64,000 bases of DNA, from assembly GCF_032594915.1 (NCBI RefSeq), contig NZ_CP118733.1, positions 1,488,001 through 1,552,000 of the forward strand, read 5' to 3'. Below the pieces are notes generated by a model. It did not search any database. It saw only the letters and a program-made list of their open reading frames with translations, and had not been told where the DNA came from. Origin of the DNA: Streptococcus sp. 29896 (GTDB taxonomy: Bacteria; Bacillota; Bacilli; Lactobacillales; Streptococcaceae). The translations under genes were made by a program, and so were the position numbers. Below, piece by piece: positions 54,470-64,000 of the stretch (within the stretch, counting starts at the first letter, position 1; every line of letters starts with the position of its first letter).

Positions 54470-55930
54470 ATGACAGTTTTTACAGATGACAGTTTAACCC
54501 TGCATACCGATCTTTATCAAATCAACATGATGCAGGTCTATTTTAACCAACAGACCCACAATAAACACGCTGTATTTGAAGTTTACTTCCGTTCACAACC
54601 TTTCCAAAACGGCTATGCTGTCTTTGCAGGTTTAGAGCGGATTGTTCACTATCTGAATAACCTTCGTTTCAGCCAAACCGACATCGACTACCTAGAAAGT
54701 CTAGGCTATCCACAAGACTTTTTAGATTATTTGGCAAATTTGGAGATGGAGCTAACCGTTCGCTCTGCACTAGAAGGTGACCTGGTCTATGCAAATGAAC
54801 CCCTCTTGCAAGTCGAAGGGCCCCTTGCCCAATGTCAGTTGATTGAGACTGCTCTCTTAAATATCGTCAACTACCAAACCCTGATTGCTACAAAAGCTCG
54901 CCGTATCAAGGCTGTCATTGAAGATGAGCCCTTGATGGAATTTGGTACTCGCCGTGCCCAAGAAATGGATGCTGCTATCTGGGGTACACGGGCAGCCTTT
55001 ATTGGTGGAGCATCTGCGACTTCCAATGTTCGAGCTGGCAAAATCTTCGGCATCCCTGTCGCTGGTACCCATGCCCACGCCTTGGTCCAAGCCTATGGCG
55101 ATGACTACAAGGCATTCAAGGCCTATGCTGAAACTCATCATGACTGTGTCTTCCTCGTTGATACCTACGATACGCTTCGTATTGGTGTTCCAGCAGCCAT
55201 CAAGGTTGCCAAGGAAATGGGAGATAAGATTAACTTCAAAGGGGTTCGGATTGATTCAGGCGATATGGCCTATATTTCCAAGAAAGTTCGTCAGCAATTA
55301 GATGATGCAGGTTTTACAGATGCGAAGATTTACGCATCTAATGACCTGGATGAAAATACCATCCTCAACCTCAAAATGCAAAAGGCAAAAATTGATGTCT
55401 GGGGAGTTGGTACCAAACTCATCACCGCCTACGACCAACCTGCCTTGGGCGCTGTCTACAAGATTGTATCCATCGAAGATGAAGATGGAAATATGCGTGA
55501 CACTATCAAGCTGTCTTCTAATGCGGAAAAAGTATCAACCCCAGGTAAAAAACAGGTTTGGCGCATCACCTCCAAAGAAAAAGGAAAATCAGAAGGGGAC
55601 TACATCACCTTTGCGGACACTGACGTCACACAGATGGATAATATCTATATGTTCCATCCAACGTACACCTACATCAATAAAACCATCGAAAACTTTGATG
55701 CACGTCCACTCCTAGTTCCTATTTTCGAAAAAGGAAAACAGGTCTATGAACTTCCAAGCCTAGCGGAAATTCAAACCTATGCCAATCAAGAATTTGATAA
55801 GCTGTGGGATGAATACAAACGTGTGCTCAACCCACAGCTCTATCCAGTCGACTTGGCACAAGATGTTTGGGATAATAAGATGAACCTCATCAATCGTATT
55901 CGCAAACAAACTCAGACCAAATCCATCTAA
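54470..55930 (+). CDS. pncB: nicotinate phosphoribosyltransferase
   Basis: The full-length 486-residue enzyme has LHTDLYQINMMQVYF at the N-terminus, EFGTRRAQEMDAAIWGTRAA in the active site and GVRIDSGDMAYIS in the phosphoribose site. It makes NaMN from nicotinate, PRPP and ATP, the salvage step streptococci rely on. It is followed by nadE 12 nt later, so the pair forms a NAD salvage operon. Confidence 0.97.
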   Translation: MTVFTDDSLTLHTDLYQINMMQVYFNQQTHNKHAVFEVYFRSQPFQNGYAVFAGLERIVHYLNNLRFSQTDIDYLESLGYPQDFLDYLANLEMELTVRSALEGDLVYANEPLLQVEGPLAQCQLIETALLNIVNYQTLIATKARRIKAVIEDEPLMEFGTRRAQEMDAAIWGTRAAFIGGASATSNVRAGKIFGIPVAGTHAHALVQAYGDDYKAFKAYAETHHDCVFLVDTYDTLRIGVPAAIKVAKEMGDKINFKGVRIDSGDMAYISKKVRQQLDDAGFTDAKIYASNDLDENTILNLKMQKAKIDVWGVGTKLITAYDQPALGAVYKIVSIEDEDGNMRDTIKLSSNAEKVSTPGKKQVWRITSKEKGKSEGDYITFADTDVTQMDNIYMFHPTYTYINKTIENFDARPLLVPIFEKGKQVYELPSLAEIQTYANQEFDKLWDEYKRVLNPQLYPVDLAQDVWDNKMNLINRIRKQTQTKSI

Positions 55931-55942
55931 GAAAGGTATGTT

Positions 55943-56767
55943 ATGACCCTACAGGAAACAATCATCAAAGAATTAGGTGTCAAGCCAAGCATTGACCCCA
56001 AAGAAGAAATCCGTCGCTCCATCGACTTTCTCAAAGATTATCTTAAAAAACACCCATTTTTGAAAACCTATGTCTTGGGGATTTCTGGTGGACAAGATTC
56101 GACCTTGGCTGGTCGTTTGGCTCAGCTGACTATGGAAGAAATGCGGGCGGAAGCAGGTGACGATTCTTATCAATTTATCGCTATCCGCCTCCCTTACGGT
56201 GTGCAAGCTGACGAGTCTGACGCCCAAGCAGCTCTAGCCTTTATTCAACCAGATGTCAGCTTAACCATCAACATCAAGGAATCAACAGATACCATGGTAG
56301 CTGCAGTCAATGCAAATGGGCTTGCTATGTCTGATTTTAATAAGGGAAATGCTAAAGCCCGCATGCGCATGATTGCCCAATACGCTATCGCTGGGGAACG
56401 CAAGGGAGCTGTTATTGGAACCGACCATGCCGCTGAAAATATCACTGGCTTCTTTACCAAGCACGGCGATGGCGGTGCAGACATTCTCCCCCTCTTCCGC
56501 CTCAATAAACGCCAAGGAAAACAGCTTCTAGCTGAACTGGGGGCAGATGAAAAACTCTACCTCAAAGTTCCTACTGCAGACTTGGAAGAAGACAAACCTG
56601 GCCTTGCTGACGAAGTCGCTCTCGGTGTTACCTATAACCAAATCGACGACTATCTCGAAGGTAAAACCATTGACCCTCAAGCCCAAACCATTATCGAAGG
56701 ATGGTGGAACAAAACAGCCCATAAACGCCACCTGCCAATCACGATTTTTGATGATTTTTGGAAATAA
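55943..56767 (+). CDS. nadE: NH3-dependent NAD+ synthetase
   Basis: A 274-residue synthetase with the PP-loop [32 protein letters not shown] and [15 protein letters not shown]. It amidates NaAD to NAD+ with ammonia; the length shows there is no glutaminase domain. It ends at a strong terminator (CCCCTGACG..CGTCAGGGG, 56773-56802). Confidence 0.97.
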   Translation: MTLQETIIKELGVKPSIDPKEEIRRSIDFLKDYLKKHPFLKTYVLGISGGQDSTLAGRLAQLTMEEMRAEAGDDSYQFIAIRLPYGVQADESDAQAALAFIQPDVSLTINIKESTDTMVAAVNANGLAMSDFNKGNAKARMRMIAQYAIAGERKGAVIGTDHAAENITGFFTKHGDGGADILPLFRLNKRQGKQLLAELGADEKLYLKVPTADLEEDKPGLADEVALGVTYNQIDDYLEGKTIDPQAQTIIEGWWNKTAHKRHLPITIFDDFWK

Positions 56768-56772
56768 AATTA

Positions 56773-56802
56773 ACCCCTGACGATAGGCAACCGTCAGGGG
56801 TT
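56773..56802 (+). terminator. terminator of pncB-nadE
   Basis: ACCCCTGACG and CGTCAGGGGT arms, then TTTTGCTTT. It also faces the convergent VanZ gene. Confidence 0.85.
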
Positions 56803-56808
56803 TTTGCT

Positions 56809-57342
56809 TTATGGCTTCTGATACTTGGTCCAGTGTTGGTAGGCTTTGATCCAGAGTTGATAGGTAAAATAGGCTAGAACTCCGCCCAGAGTATTGGTCC
56901 AGAGGTCATCAATTTCAACCACTCTACCAACATCAAATAAAAGATCCAGGACTAGTTGACTTGTCTCGATAAACAGACTCATCAAAAAGCTGTACCGTAT
57001 AATTGCTCGAAGGCTTCGCCATTTTTCAAAAAGGAAAAGAAAAGCAAAAACCAAGGGAAAGAGCAGAAAAATGTTGGTAAAGTTCTGCAAAACTGCTAGA
57101 ATAAAATCCTGCAAACTACCTGCCTGACTGCCGTTCACTATCGTGTTAAAAGGAATCAAGAGCAAGTAAACCCGTCCGATTTGGATGATACCTGGTAGTT
57201 GAAAACGGGGCATGCCGGGGTAAAATCCTTGTGGCAAAAAGCAGAGATAGACGATAAAACCTGTGTAGAGGCAACAAAGCCACCACAAGATTTTTCTACC
57301 CAAGGGGGCTACTTGTCCACTCTCATCAAAGAGATGCCTCAT
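56809..57342 (-). CDS. VanZ-family membrane protein
   Basis: A 177-residue protein with five membrane segments and the VanZ pattern ([47 protein letters not shown]). VanZ-like proteins give low-level teicoplanin or lipoglycopeptide resistance in some hosts; the native role is unknown. Its ATG overlaps the rlmN stop by 4 nt. Confidence 0.88.
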   Translation of the reverse strand: MRHLFDESGQVAPLGRKILWWLCCLYTGFIVYLCFLPQGFYPGMPRFQLPGIIQIGRVYLLLIPFNTIVNGSQAGSLQDFILAVLQNFTNIFLLFPLVFAFLFLFEKWRSLRAIIRYSFLMSLFIETSQLVLDLLFDVGRVVEIDDLWTNTLGGVLAYFTYQLWIKAYQHWTKYQKP

Positions 57343-58451
57343 GCCAGAATACCTGCCTTGGCTTTGGCTGCGGCGATTCGAGCACGCGCTTTTTCACGGT
57401 CCTTTTTGAGGGTATTGGAACGCAATTGACCACAAGCCGCATCGATATCTGTACCATGTTCCTGACGAACGACACAGTTGACCCCGTTTTTCTTCAAGAC
57501 ATCAAAGAAAGCCAAGGTCCGTTCTCTAGTTGAACGGCTGTACTGGTCATGCTCACTTACAGGATTGTATGGAATCAAGTTGATATAAGACAATTTACGG
57601 ATGTTCTTGGTCAAGTCAGCCAATTCCTGAGCTTCCTCCACTCCATCATTGACCTCATTGAGCATGATGTATTCAAAGGTCACACGGCGGTTGGTCACCT
57701 TGATATAGTCCTCAATCGCTTCAAACAAGACTTCGATTGGATAGCGACGGTTGATGCGCATGATGCTAGAACGAAGATCGTTATTTGGTGCGTGAAGGGA
57801 TACTGCCAAGTTAACCTGAACTCCCTCGCGGGCAAAATCACGGATTTTTGGCGCCAAACCAGAAGTGGAAACGGTGATGTGACGGGCTCCGATTCCCAAA
57901 CCCTTATCATCATTGACTACACGCAAGAAAGACATGACATTGTCATAGTTATCCAATGGTTCACCGATCCCCATGACAACGATATGACTGACACGTTCGT
58001 TTTTCTCACGCTCATCCAGGTATTTCTGTACCAACATAATCTGAGCCACGATCTCACCGCTTGTCAAGTCACGTTGTTTCGGAATCAAACCAGAGGCACA
58101 GAAGGTACAACCGATATTACAGCCAACCTGGGTTGTCACACAGACTGAAAGCCCGTAGTGCTGATGCATGAGAACTGTTTCAATCAACATACCATCTGGC
58201 AGCTCAAACAGATATTTGATAGTACCGTCCTTGGACTCCTGAACAATCCGTTGTTTGAGGGGATTGACCACAAAGTTTTCTTCTAATTTTTCAATCAAAG
58301 ACTTGGGCAAGTTGGTCATTTCCGAAAAAGATTGAACACGGGATCGGTAGAGCCATTCCCAGATTTGCGTGGCACGGAATTTTTTCTCACCATGCTCCAA
58401 GGACCAATCTACTAGTCCCTGTCTTGTTAGGCTATAAATGGATGGTTTCAT
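57339..58451 (-). CDS. rlmN: 23S rRNA/tRNA (adenine-C2)-methyltransferase
   Basis: The 370-residue radical-SAM enzyme has C111-x3-C115-x2-C118 (CNIGCTFC), [17 protein letters not shown] and the conserved Cys near the C-terminus ([12 protein letters not shown]). It methylates A2503 of 23S rRNA at C2. It follows the YutD-like gene by 6 nt and overlaps the VanZ gene. Confidence 0.96.
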   Translation of the reverse strand: MKPSIYSLTRQGLVDWSLEHGEKKFRATQIWEWLYRSRVQSFSEMTNLPKSLIEKLEENFVVNPLKQRIVQESKDGTIKYLFELPDGMLIETVLMHQHYGLSVCVTTQVGCNIGCTFCASGLIPKQRDLTSGEIVAQIMLVQKYLDEREKNERVSHIVVMGIGEPLDNYDNVMSFLRVVNDDKGLGIGARHITVSTSGLAPKIRDFAREGVQVNLAVSLHAPNNDLRSSIMRINRRYPIEVLFEAIEDYIKVTNRRVTFEYIMLNEVNDGVEEAQELADLTKNIRKLSYINLIPYNPVSEHDQYSRSTRERTLAFFDVLKKNGVNCVVRQEHGTDIDAACGQLRSNTLKKDREKARARIAAAKAKAGILA

Positions 58452-58457
58452 ATGATC

Positions 58458-59138
58458 TTACTTTTGTCGAATGACAAATCCTCTCTTAGTTTCTTTTGGT
58501 TCTTGACTTGCTTTTTTACGTGGTTGGTCCGGTTTTCTATCCGTCTTTTTCTTGCGAATCTGACTGGATTTTTCTTCGTTTCGGATGGTAAAGGTAGCTT
58601 TTTGACCTTGTTTTTTATTCTCTTGTCTCTTCTGCTCTTGTTTTTTGGAGTCTTGTTTCTTAGTCCCCTTGGTTCCTTGCTGCTTTTGATTTTGAGACTG
58701 CTTGCCAGCAGAGTCTTGCTGGCGATTACGGTTACGGGAACGATTGCGGCGACGGCGCGCTGGCTTGTCTTCTAGTTCGACCGGCAACTCTTGGGGGTTT
58801 GGGTTTTCTAAAATAAAATAGGCACAACCAAAATTGCAAAACTCTGTCAAATAATCATCCAAACGACCAATTTTCTGCTCGGAAGCCACCTTGCGGTCAT
58901 CCTTGTAAAAACCTTTCAACCGTAGTTGCTCATTTCCCCAGTCTCCCACAATGTAGTCAAATTTAAGCATGAGCTGGGAGAAGCGTTGCCCAAATGCAGT
59001 TTGGTCAAAGGCTTCCTTGTAATTTTCCACCAAGTCTAATTGAATTTGCTCTGCAACAACCTTGTCTCCCACTCGGGCGAAGCTTGGTCCTGGAAATTTA
59101 TTGTAATTGTATAATTCTGGAGAAATTTCTTTCTTCAT
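58458..59138 (-). CDS. YutD-family (DUF1027) protein with a long basic tail
   Basis: The 226-residue protein has the YutD domain in the first 110 residues (FDYIVGDWGNEQLRLKGFY, YLTEFCNFGCAYFILENP) and then a low-complexity tail of about 115 residues rich in Arg, Lys, Gln and Asn, probably disordered. Function is unknown. It has its own extended -10 promoter (TGTTATAAT, about 59173-59180) and SD GAGGAGGAAAC. Confidence 0.85.
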   Translation of the reverse strand: MKKEISPELYNYNKFPGPSFARVGDKVVAEQIQLDLVENYKEAFDQTAFGQRFSQLMLKFDYIVGDWGNEQLRLKGFYKDDRKVASEQKIGRLDDYLTEFCNFGCAYFILENPNPQELPVELEDKPARRRRNRSRNRNRQQDSAGKQSQNQKQQGTKGTKKQDSKKQEQKRQENKKQGQKATFTIRNEEKSSQIRKKKTDRKPDQPRKKASQEPKETKRGFVIRQK

Positions 59139-59242
59139 GTTTCCTCCTCAAAAGTATCTTAACCTTTATATTATAACACGAATTTGATAAATCTTTGCCT
59201 TTGGCATTGAATTAGAGAATTTTCAGACAATTCTATGCAAAA

Positions 59243-59262
59243 AAGAGCGATTAATCGCTCTT
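59243..59262 (-). terminator. terminator of the rsmD-coaD-sepM unit
   Basis: The 20-bp palindrome AAGAGCGA-TTAA-TCGCTCTT is followed by six T on the minus strand. It overlaps the sepM stop codon. Confidence 0.85.
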
Positions 59263-60309
59263 AGTTTTTTCTAAATAATCAATGGCATCCTGAACAGTCG
59301 TTACTGGAACAAGCTCGATTGACAAACCTTCTTCTTCAACAACTTCCAAGGCCTCCTCATAGTTGGTTTTGGCATTTGGATTTTCCTTCAAAACAGCTTC
59401 ATCAACAGGATTATTTGGGACAAAGAAGACCGTTGCACCTGACTTGGCTGCAGAAAGTACCTTTTTATCTGCTCCACCGATATCACCGACGGAACCGTCC
59501 TGTTCAATGGTTCCTGTTCCTGCAATCACACGGCCACTGCGCAAGGTGGGATCTGCCAACTGCGTATAGATAGACAAGGTAAACATCAAACCAGCACTTG
59601 GACCACCGATATTTCCTGTTTGGAAATCAATCGGCACATCACTGGTCACTTCCGTATGGTCCACCAAGGAGATCCCAATCCCATTTTTTCCATTTTCAAG
59701 CTTGATGATTTTTCCATCGGCTGTTTGTTCGATACCGCTCGACACATAACCTACGGTCACATCTGATCCCAATTCCAAACTGCTGACATAGTCAATCAAT
59801 TCTGCTGAACTCTCAAAGGTTTTGCCATTAATACTCACAACCGTATCTGCAATATTTAGAATCCCTTGGAAGGTCGAATCCTCTGCCAAACCGAGGACAT
59901 AAACACCAAAGAAGTCCATGGTAACTTCTTTCCCTGCCAAGGTCAAACCTTGATACTTAGCCAAATTTTGAGAGGTTTCCATATAAAATTGTGCGATGCG
60001 ATAGTATTCTTCACTATCTGCTCCACCTGTCATTTCTTGCTCGGATTGGATATCAGAATGACTATCAAACGCTGCAAACAAGAGTTTGATAGCTGTAGCT
60101 TGTTGGACGGTCACATAGGTAAAGTTATAGGAGCCATCCTCCTGATCAACTTCCCCATTGACCTGAAGAACAGACCGAACGTCCATCGCCCCTCCAGGAC
60201 TCTCAATATAGTAAGGAAGGGGATAAAACATGGCAAACCAAATCAACAGGGTTCCCAAGACGATGGAAGTGATTAGCTCCCACTTCCGATTTACTCTTCT
60301 ATTTTTCAT
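59251..60309 (-). CDS. sepM: SepM-like membrane serine protease (PDZ and Lon-type domain)
   Basis: The 352-residue protein has one N-terminal membrane segment (about 12-30), a PDZ domain (about 130-200) and a Lon-type S16 domain with catalytic Ser238 (GGPSAGLMF) and the Lys near 282 ([10 protein letters not shown]). In S. mutans, SepM trims the CSP pheromone outside the cell. Its ATG overlaps the coaD stop by 4 nt; the rsmD-coaD-sepM order is conserved. Confidence 0.92.
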   Translation of the reverse strand: MKNRRVNRKWELITSIVLGTLLIWFAMFYPLPYYIESPGGAMDVRSVLQVNGEVDQEDGSYNFTYVTVQQATAIKLLFAAFDSHSDIQSEQEMTGGADSEEYYRIAQFYMETSQNLAKYQGLTLAGKEVTMDFFGVYVLGLAEDSTFQGILNIADTVVSINGKTFESSAELIDYVSSLELGSDVTVGYVSSGIEQTADGKIIKLENGKNGIGISLVDHTEVTSDVPIDFQTGNIGGPSAGLMFTLSIYTQLADPTLRSGRVIAGTGTIEQDGSVGDIGGADKKVLSAAKSGATVFFVPNNPVDEAVLKENPNAKTNYEEALEVVEEEGLSIELVPVTTVQDAIDYLEKTKSD

Positions 60310-60785
60310 TTTGAATCTAACTCCTGACTAACTCTCAAGGGGACATATGGATTAATGTCCTGACCGAACTGTACTAATTCCCGAACTTGACTCGAAGAAA
60401 CAAATTTTAACTCTGGCTTAGCTATCAGATAAACGGTTTCCAAGTCCGGTGCTAGCCTACGATTATAAAAATCAAAACTAGACTCGTATTCCAGGTCAGT
60501 TGCATTGCGCAACCCCCTCACCAGATGCGTCACTCCAAGACGATGTGCCACATCTACCACCAATTCATTTTTAGCAAGAAAAGCTTCTACCTTGTCCTCC
60601 TTTGCAAACAAGTCCTCCAAAACAGCTAATCGCTGCTCTGGACTAAGCAAGCCTTTCTTGTTGGGATTGGTGAAAATCCCCACATAAAGTTTATCAAACA
60701 GGCCACTTGCTCGCTCGATAATATCCAGATGCCCATTGGTAATGGGGTCAAAAGATCCTGTAATCATTCCAATCTTATCTGACAT
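60306..60785 (-). CDS. coaD: phosphopantetheine adenylyltransferase
   Basis: A 159-residue nucleotidyltransferase with [14 protein letters not shown] at the N-terminus, [13 protein letters not shown] and the C-terminal [13 protein letters not shown] (ISSTxVRE type). It forms dephospho-CoA from phosphopantetheine and ATP. It overlaps rsmD by 11 nt. Confidence 0.97.
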   Translation of the reverse strand: MSDKIGMITGSFDPITNGHLDIIERASGLFDKLYVGIFTNPNKKGLLSPEQRLAVLEDLFAKEDKVEAFLAKNELVVDVAHRLGVTHLVRGLRNATDLEYESSFDFYNRRLAPDLETVYLIAKPELKFVSSSQVRELVQFGQDINPYVPLRVSQELDSK

Positions 60786-61314
60786 AAACGGTTACCTTGC
60801 TAATTCCATAGATTTTTTCCTTCCAAATTCCCAGCTCTGCTATTTCCTCCGGAAGAGATACTGCCTTATCCGTCTCACAGACCACCATGACCTCTTGGGA
60901 CAAAAGCTGGCGCTGACACAGCTCAGTGATATCTGCTACGATGTCCTCGGCTGAATAGGGAGGGTCCAGAAAGACCAGGTCGAAGGATCCGCTCAAGTGA
61001 GCCAGAGCTTGCTTGGCCTCCATAGCCAAGAGCTGAAACTTGCTGTCTTCCTTGGTCATGCGGATATTGTCGCGGATAATAGCTTGCGCTCGTCGATCCC
61101 GCTCGACCAGAACTGCTGACTCCATCCCGCGAGAAACAGCCTCGATAGACAGACCGCCACTACCTGCGTAGAGATCTAAAACCCGCCCACCGTCAAAATA
61201 GGGACCAATCATATTGAACATTGCTCCTCGCACCTTGTCCGAGGTGGGTCTGGTTGTCTTGCCTTCTAAGGTTTTTAAGGGTCTACCGCCATAGTTTCCA
61301 GATACAATTCTCAT
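60775..61314 (-). CDS. rsmD: 16S rRNA (guanine-966-N2)-methyltransferase
   Basis: The start at 61314 ([15 protein letters not shown]) fits the family; a longer frame begins upstream of the -10. The 179-residue enzyme has [15 protein letters not shown] (motif I) and [11 protein letters not shown] (NPPY-type motif). It modifies G966 of 16S rRNA. The -10 ends 7 nt before the ATG and there is no SD, so the mRNA is probably leaderless. Confidence 0.93.
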   Translation of the reverse strand: MRIVSGNYGGRPLKTLEGKTTRPTSDKVRGAMFNMIGPYFDGGRVLDLYAGSGGLSIEAVSRGMESAVLVERDRRAQAIIRDNIRMTKEDSKFQLLAMEAKQALAHLSGSFDLVFLDPPYSAEDIVADITELCQRQLLSQEVMVVCETDKAVSLPEEIAELGIWKEKIYGISKVTVYVR

Positions 61315-61321
61315 AAAGTCT

Positions 61322-61330
61322 ATTATAGCA
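61322..61330 (-). promoter_or_regulatory. extended -10 promoter of rsmD
   Basis: TGCTATAAT on the minus strand (TATAAT at 61327-61322), no clear -35. The start site should fall on or within 2 nt of the rsmD ATG. Confidence 0.65.
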
Positions 61331-61375
61331 AAAATTTTAGTAAAGTGAGGAAATAGCCTCATTTAAAGAAAAAAG

Positions 61376-61400
61376 AACGATAGCCTACAAGCTATCGTTT
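61376..61400 (-). terminator. terminator of the Ser/Thr-rich protein gene
   Basis: AACGATAGC..GCTATCGTT with a 5-6-nt loop, then TCTTTTTTC on the minus strand. Confidence 0.85.
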
Positions 61401-61427
61401 GCTTTCTATTATCAGTCCTAAAATCCA

Positions 61428-62207
61428 CTATGGCTGCTCTGTTTCTGCCACTGGTACTTCTGGTGTTACTTCAGCTACAGGTTCTGTCGGTGCCACTGGC
61501 TGTGCCTCCGTTTCTGCTGCTGGAGTGGTTGGCTGGCTCACTTCTGTACTTGGAGCGGTTGCTGTTTCAACCGGCGGTGTCGTTTGTACAGCTGGTGCTG
61601 TAGTTGTCGATGAACTACTAGTACTTGGTGCAGCGGTAGAGGCTTTTGTCGTCGATGTTGTCGTCCGACTGGAGGAATTGACACTAGTCCTTGCTCCAGT
61701 TGTTTGACTCGGTGTCACAACCTGACTAGTCTGAGCTGCTGGTTCTTCCGTCGAACTAGAAGCAGTTGTGCTTTCAGACTTTTCTTCTTTGGATTTTTTT
61801 TCCTCGGCATATTTTTTCTCTGCCTCAGCCTTTACAGCTTCTGCCTTTAATTTTGCCTGTTGGAGGGCTGTTGCTTCTTTAGCCATTTCTTGTTTGACCT
61901 TGTCGATACGGTCTTGGAGGGCTGTTTTTTTAGCCTGGTCCTCTACCTTGTCAACGGCTGTTTGTGAAGCCTTGAGATTGGTTTCTGAATGACTTGCTTC
62001 CAGTTTAGTCACGGCAGCTTCCGCCAACTGCAAGGCAGACTGCACTGGACTGGTCGGGCTTGAAACCTGGGCAGTTGCTCTGCTATCTTCCCTTGTTTCA
62101 AGAGTATAAATCAAGAGACCAAATCCCAATAACAAGCCGAAGGTACTGGCAAGTAAAAAGAGTTTGACAATCGGTAAGTTTTTTGTAATTTTTCCCTTCT
62201 TCTTCAT
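61428..62207 (-). CDS. membrane-anchored Ser/Thr/Pro-rich surface protein
   Basis: The 259-residue protein has a basic N-terminus, one membrane segment (about 14-33), a helical, charged region (about 50-140; ALQLAEAAVTKLEASHSE and a Lys/Glu-rich coil) and a low-complexity tail of Thr, Ser, Pro and Ala (about 140-259). There is no LPXTG. The tail could span the wall. No family is recognised; the helical part somewhat recalls FIVAR-like surface repeats. Confidence 0.6.
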   Translation of the reverse strand: MKKKGKITKNLPIVKLFLLASTFGLLLGFGLLIYTLETREDSRATAQVSSPTSPVQSALQLAEAAVTKLEASHSETNLKASQTAVDKVEDQAKKTALQDRIDKVKQEMAKEATALQQAKLKAEAVKAEAEKKYAEEKKSKEEKSESTTASSSTEEPAAQTSQVVTPSQTTGARTSVNSSSRTTTSTTKASTAAPSTSSSSTTTAPAVQTTPPVETATAPSTEVSQPTTPAAETEAQPVAPTEPVAEVTPEVPVAETEQP

Positions 62208-62257
62208 GTTGACACCACTCTTATCTATTTATTAACCCAAACTCCTAAAAACTATTA

Positions 62258-62647
62258 TTACTTAGCAACTTTTGTTTTACCATTCCAGCCATTTAAACCA
62301 TAGCGAAGAATGAAAATATTGGAAAATCCTTGTTTTTTCAAATGCAGGGCTGCAGGTGTTACCAATTGACCACGATCATTTTCATAGATCAAAATCGGTT
62401 TGTCCTTCCGTAAGGCTGCAGTACTTTGGCGCAATTGTTGGTAAGGAATATTGCGAGCACCCAAGATATGTTTTTTACGAAATTCACCTGGTTCGCGTAG
62501 GTCAATCAGCTGACCACCTTGGATTTTTTCAGCAAATTCGCCATTGTCAATGACCGTCGCTGCCTGGCGCAAACGCCAATAGTTGAAGCCCATCCAGCCT
62601 CCTAAAATCATAACAAATGCAAGCAATGTCCACACTGTTTCCATCAC
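62258..62647 (-). CDS. membrane-anchored rhodanese-like protein without cysteine
   Basis: The 129-residue protein has an N-terminal membrane segment (about 5-22) and a rhodanese fold: IDLREPGEFRKKHILGARNIP and FILRYGLNGWNGK. The active-site loop after PILIY reads ENDRGQ instead of C-x4-R, and the protein contains no cysteine at all, so it cannot be a sulfurtransferase. It overlaps the YqgQ gene by 4 nt. Confidence 0.85.
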   Translation of the reverse strand: MMETVWTLLAFVMILGGWMGFNYWRLRQAATVIDNGEFAEKIQGGQLIDLREPGEFRKKHILGARNIPYQQLRQSTAALRKDKPILIYENDRGQLVTPAALHLKKQGFSNIFILRYGLNGWNGKTKVAK

Positions 62648-62862
62648 AATTTCTCCTTACTTTTCTGATACTCAAGCTCCAAACGATGCTCCCGTCGCAA
62701 GACCAATTCTGCCTCAAGGTATTCCAATCGATCTAGAACACCCGCTTGATAGACCCGATTCAGCTCAATCTGCATCATTTCAATATCGTAGAGACGGTTG
62801 CCCATATAGACAATAATCCCAAACCGCTTCAGCAACTGCTGCACATCGTAAAGTCTTTTCAT
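62644..62862 (-). CDS. yqgQ: YqgQ-like (DUF910) small protein
   Basis: A 72-residue helical protein with YDVQQLLKRFGIIVYMGNRLYD as the conserved core (here split: YDVQQLLKRFG and IIVYMGNRLYDIEMM), as in B. subtilis YqgQ, which lies next to the glucokinase gene there. Function is unknown; the fold suggests nucleic-acid binding. Coupled by ATGA to the rhodanese-like gene. Confidence 0.82.
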   Translation of the reverse strand: MKRLYDVQQLLKRFGIIVYMGNRLYDIEMMQIELNRVYQAGVLDRLEYLEAELVLRREHRLELEYQKSKEKL

Positions 62863-63026
62863 AAGTAGAGTGTAGCAAATTATTAGGACTTTTTCAAGAG
62901 GGTTTAATATATGTAATTTTTTGAGCGGTCCATTTTTCGCTTATCTTTCAAGAATAGCAAGCATCTGCACAATTTTAACCTCAAAAAACCATCTCAAGAT
63001 AACTGAAATGGCAATCATAGCTCATT

Positions 63027-63626
63027 TTAAAACCAACCCTTTTCCTGTGCAATCTTTACAGCAGCTGTGCGGTTTTCAGCACCCAGCTTGGACAGGATAG
63101 AGGTCATGTAGTTGCGGACTGTCCCATCAGACAGGTGGAGCTGGCTGGCGATTTCCTTATTGGACAAGCCGTCGGCAACCAGCTTGAGCAGCTGGCTTTC
63201 CTGATCCGTCAAGGGACTACGTTGGGTCAGGAGAATGTCCATCAACTCTGGCGAATACTCCTTCCGCCCCGCCAAGACCGTTTCAATGGTCCGCATGAGG
63301 TCTGCGATGGAGCGTTCCTTGAGCACATAGGCATCCACATCTGCCTTGACCGCCCGCTCAAAATAGCCTGGTCGCTTGAAGGTGGTCATGATGACAACCT
63401 TGACGGGTAGGGATTTCGCTCGCACCCATTCCAAGACATCCAGCCCCGTCTTTTCAGGCATTTCAATATCTAAGAGTAGCACATCTACTGTCTCTTTTTC
63501 CAAAAGAGCAAGGGCCTGACTGCCGTTTTCTGCCTGTAAAACAGACTCAACCGCATCTTGAAAGCCCAAGAGCTGACAAAGAGCGTCCCGCAGCATGGCC
63601 TGATCTTCTGCGACTAAGATTCTCAT
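63027..63626 (-). CDS. NarL/LuxR-type response regulator
   Basis: The 199-residue regulator has a receiver domain ([14 protein letters not shown], phosphorylated Asp in VLLLDIEMP, Lys in YVLKERS) and a LuxR HTH ([20 protein letters not shown] then [13 protein letters not shown]). It overlaps the kinase gene upstream by 4 nt. Such DesK/LiaS-type pairs often control membrane or efflux genes; its target is not visible here. Confidence 0.93.
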   Translation of the reverse strand: MRILVAEDQAMLRDALCQLLGFQDAVESVLQAENGSQALALLEKETVDVLLLDIEMPEKTGLDVLEWVRAKSLPVKVVIMTTFKRPGYFERAVKADVDAYVLKERSIADLMRTIETVLAGRKEYSPELMDILLTQRSPLTDQESQLLKLVADGLSNKEIASQLHLSDGTVRNYMTSILSKLGAENRTAAVKIAQEKGWF

Positions 63627-64000
63627 TCTACCACCTCCTCAAGCGGAATTCGTATGGACAGGCGAGTGGGCTGTGCCAGAGAAAGAAATTCCAAACTCCC
63701 CTGCACCGTCACCAGTCTATCCTTTATAGTATGCAATTCTTGACCTGTTAACTGGGCAAAGCCCACACCATTGTCTTCGTAGTGCAAGACCAATTCTTGC
63801 TGGTCTTCTTCAAAGGTCAAACGGCACTTACTAGCCCGACTGTGTTTGAGTAGGTTATTGGCCAACTCTCTCAGCACCATAGCCAGTTTGTTCTGGACAG
63901 GCAAGCTGAGCTGCTCTGCTATTTCTCCACCCAAAACGACCAAGTCCACTCCTGCCAAGTCCAGCATCTGCTGCAAAATCTGGAGTTCCTCTGCCACGGT
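63623..64000 (-). CDS. DesK/LiaS-type histidine kinase, C-terminal part (cut by window)
   Basis: The frame is open to the right edge. What is seen is the HATPase_c domain: N box [17 protein letters not shown] and G1 box EDNGVGF, with a shortened G2 region ([16 protein letters not shown]). The His-containing dimerisation domain and sensor part lie outside the window. The C-terminus overlaps the regulator ATG by 4 nt. Confidence 0.9.
   Translation of the reverse strand, partial: TVAEELQILQQMLDLAGVDLVVLGGEIAEQLSLPVQNKLAMVLRELANNLLKHSRASKCRLTFEEDQQELVLHYEDNGVGFAQLTGQELHTIKDRLVTVQGSLEFLSLAQPTRLSIRIPLEEVVE

Noticed and set aside
58458..58800. Plus-strand hydrophobic frame 58452-58775
   Set aside because: It is the antisense of the Lys/Arg/Gln-rich tail of the YutD-like protein, which gives Leu/Phe-rich shadow translation.
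61399..61992. Plus-strand Val/Ala/Ser-rich frames
   Set aside because: They are antisense to the Thr/Ser/Pro-rich surface protein and have no SD.

Overview
The window is chromosomal DNA from a low-GC Gram-positive coccus, almost certainly a Streptococcus and most like S. suis. The reasons are an M26/IgA1-protease-type surface giant with an N-terminal LPXTG, the pyrH-frr-cvfB, rplK-rplA, macP-nudF-glmU and rsmD-coaD-sepM blocks in streptococcal order, a competence (SigX) cin-box in front of a prepilin peptidase, and an IS3-family insertion sequence. The identification comes from gene content read by eye; no database search was run.

Layout. 1-6011: the first 2003 codons (minus strand) of a repeat-rich M26/Zmp-type metalloprotease; its catalytic end lies off the left edge. 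6168-11407: a minus-strand run of YozE-like, DUF1801, D,D-carboxypeptidase, ketopantoate reductase, CvfB, Frr and PyrH genes. 11601-14026: an accessory patch with a GT14 glycosyltransferase, a 390-bp gene-free stretch holding a long inverted repeat, a YghU-type GST and a small orphan. 14133-24210: housekeeping (L1, L11, thioredoxin-like, VOC protein, FtsK/SpoIIIE, lipoprotein cyclophilin, MTA/SAH nucleosidase, MacP, NudF, GlmU). 24322-24474: a MITE-like element. 24503-28534: small metabolic and unknown genes, including a DUF2829/Tad2-like protein and a PadR operon that begins with a 54-codon membrane-protein gene. 29202-35021: a Bce-type peptide-antibiotic resistance module (permease, ATPase, kinase, regulator) with two matches to the Bce-type operator, and a divergent DUF2974 hydrolase. 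35060-37703: a lactococcin-972-type ABC transporter without a visible bacteriocin gene. 37820-41098: unknown protein, PpaC, oligoendopeptidase. 41127-45220: a divergent HxlR-regulated cluster (FMN reductase, gene remnant, DsbA-like, degenerate MBL, SnoaL-like, two-domain VOC), which looks like an electrophile/quinone response locus. 45262-49340: GH3, PflA, a DHFR/RibD_C pseudogene, CBS/DUF21 protein. 49458-52250: ABC ATPase and a methyltransferase whose shared terminator loop has been split by an IS3-family element. 52260-56767: TetR/CDF pair, competence prepilin peptidase, NAD salvage (PncB-NadE). 56809-62862: VanZ, RlmN, YutD, SepM, CoaD, RsmD, a Ser/Thr-rich surface protein, a cysteine-free rhodanese and YqgQ. 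63027-64000: a NarL-type two-component pair cut by the right edge.

The regulatory logic is the most interesting part. The Bce-type operator lies 43-44 bp upstream of the -10 of both the kinase/regulator operon and the transporter operon, and one copy also overlaps the -35 of the divergent hydrolase gene. The HxlR cluster carries a 22-nt motif shared between the regulator's promoter region and the upstream region of the VOC dioxygenase-like gene. No CRISPR array, rRNA or tRNA gene was seen.
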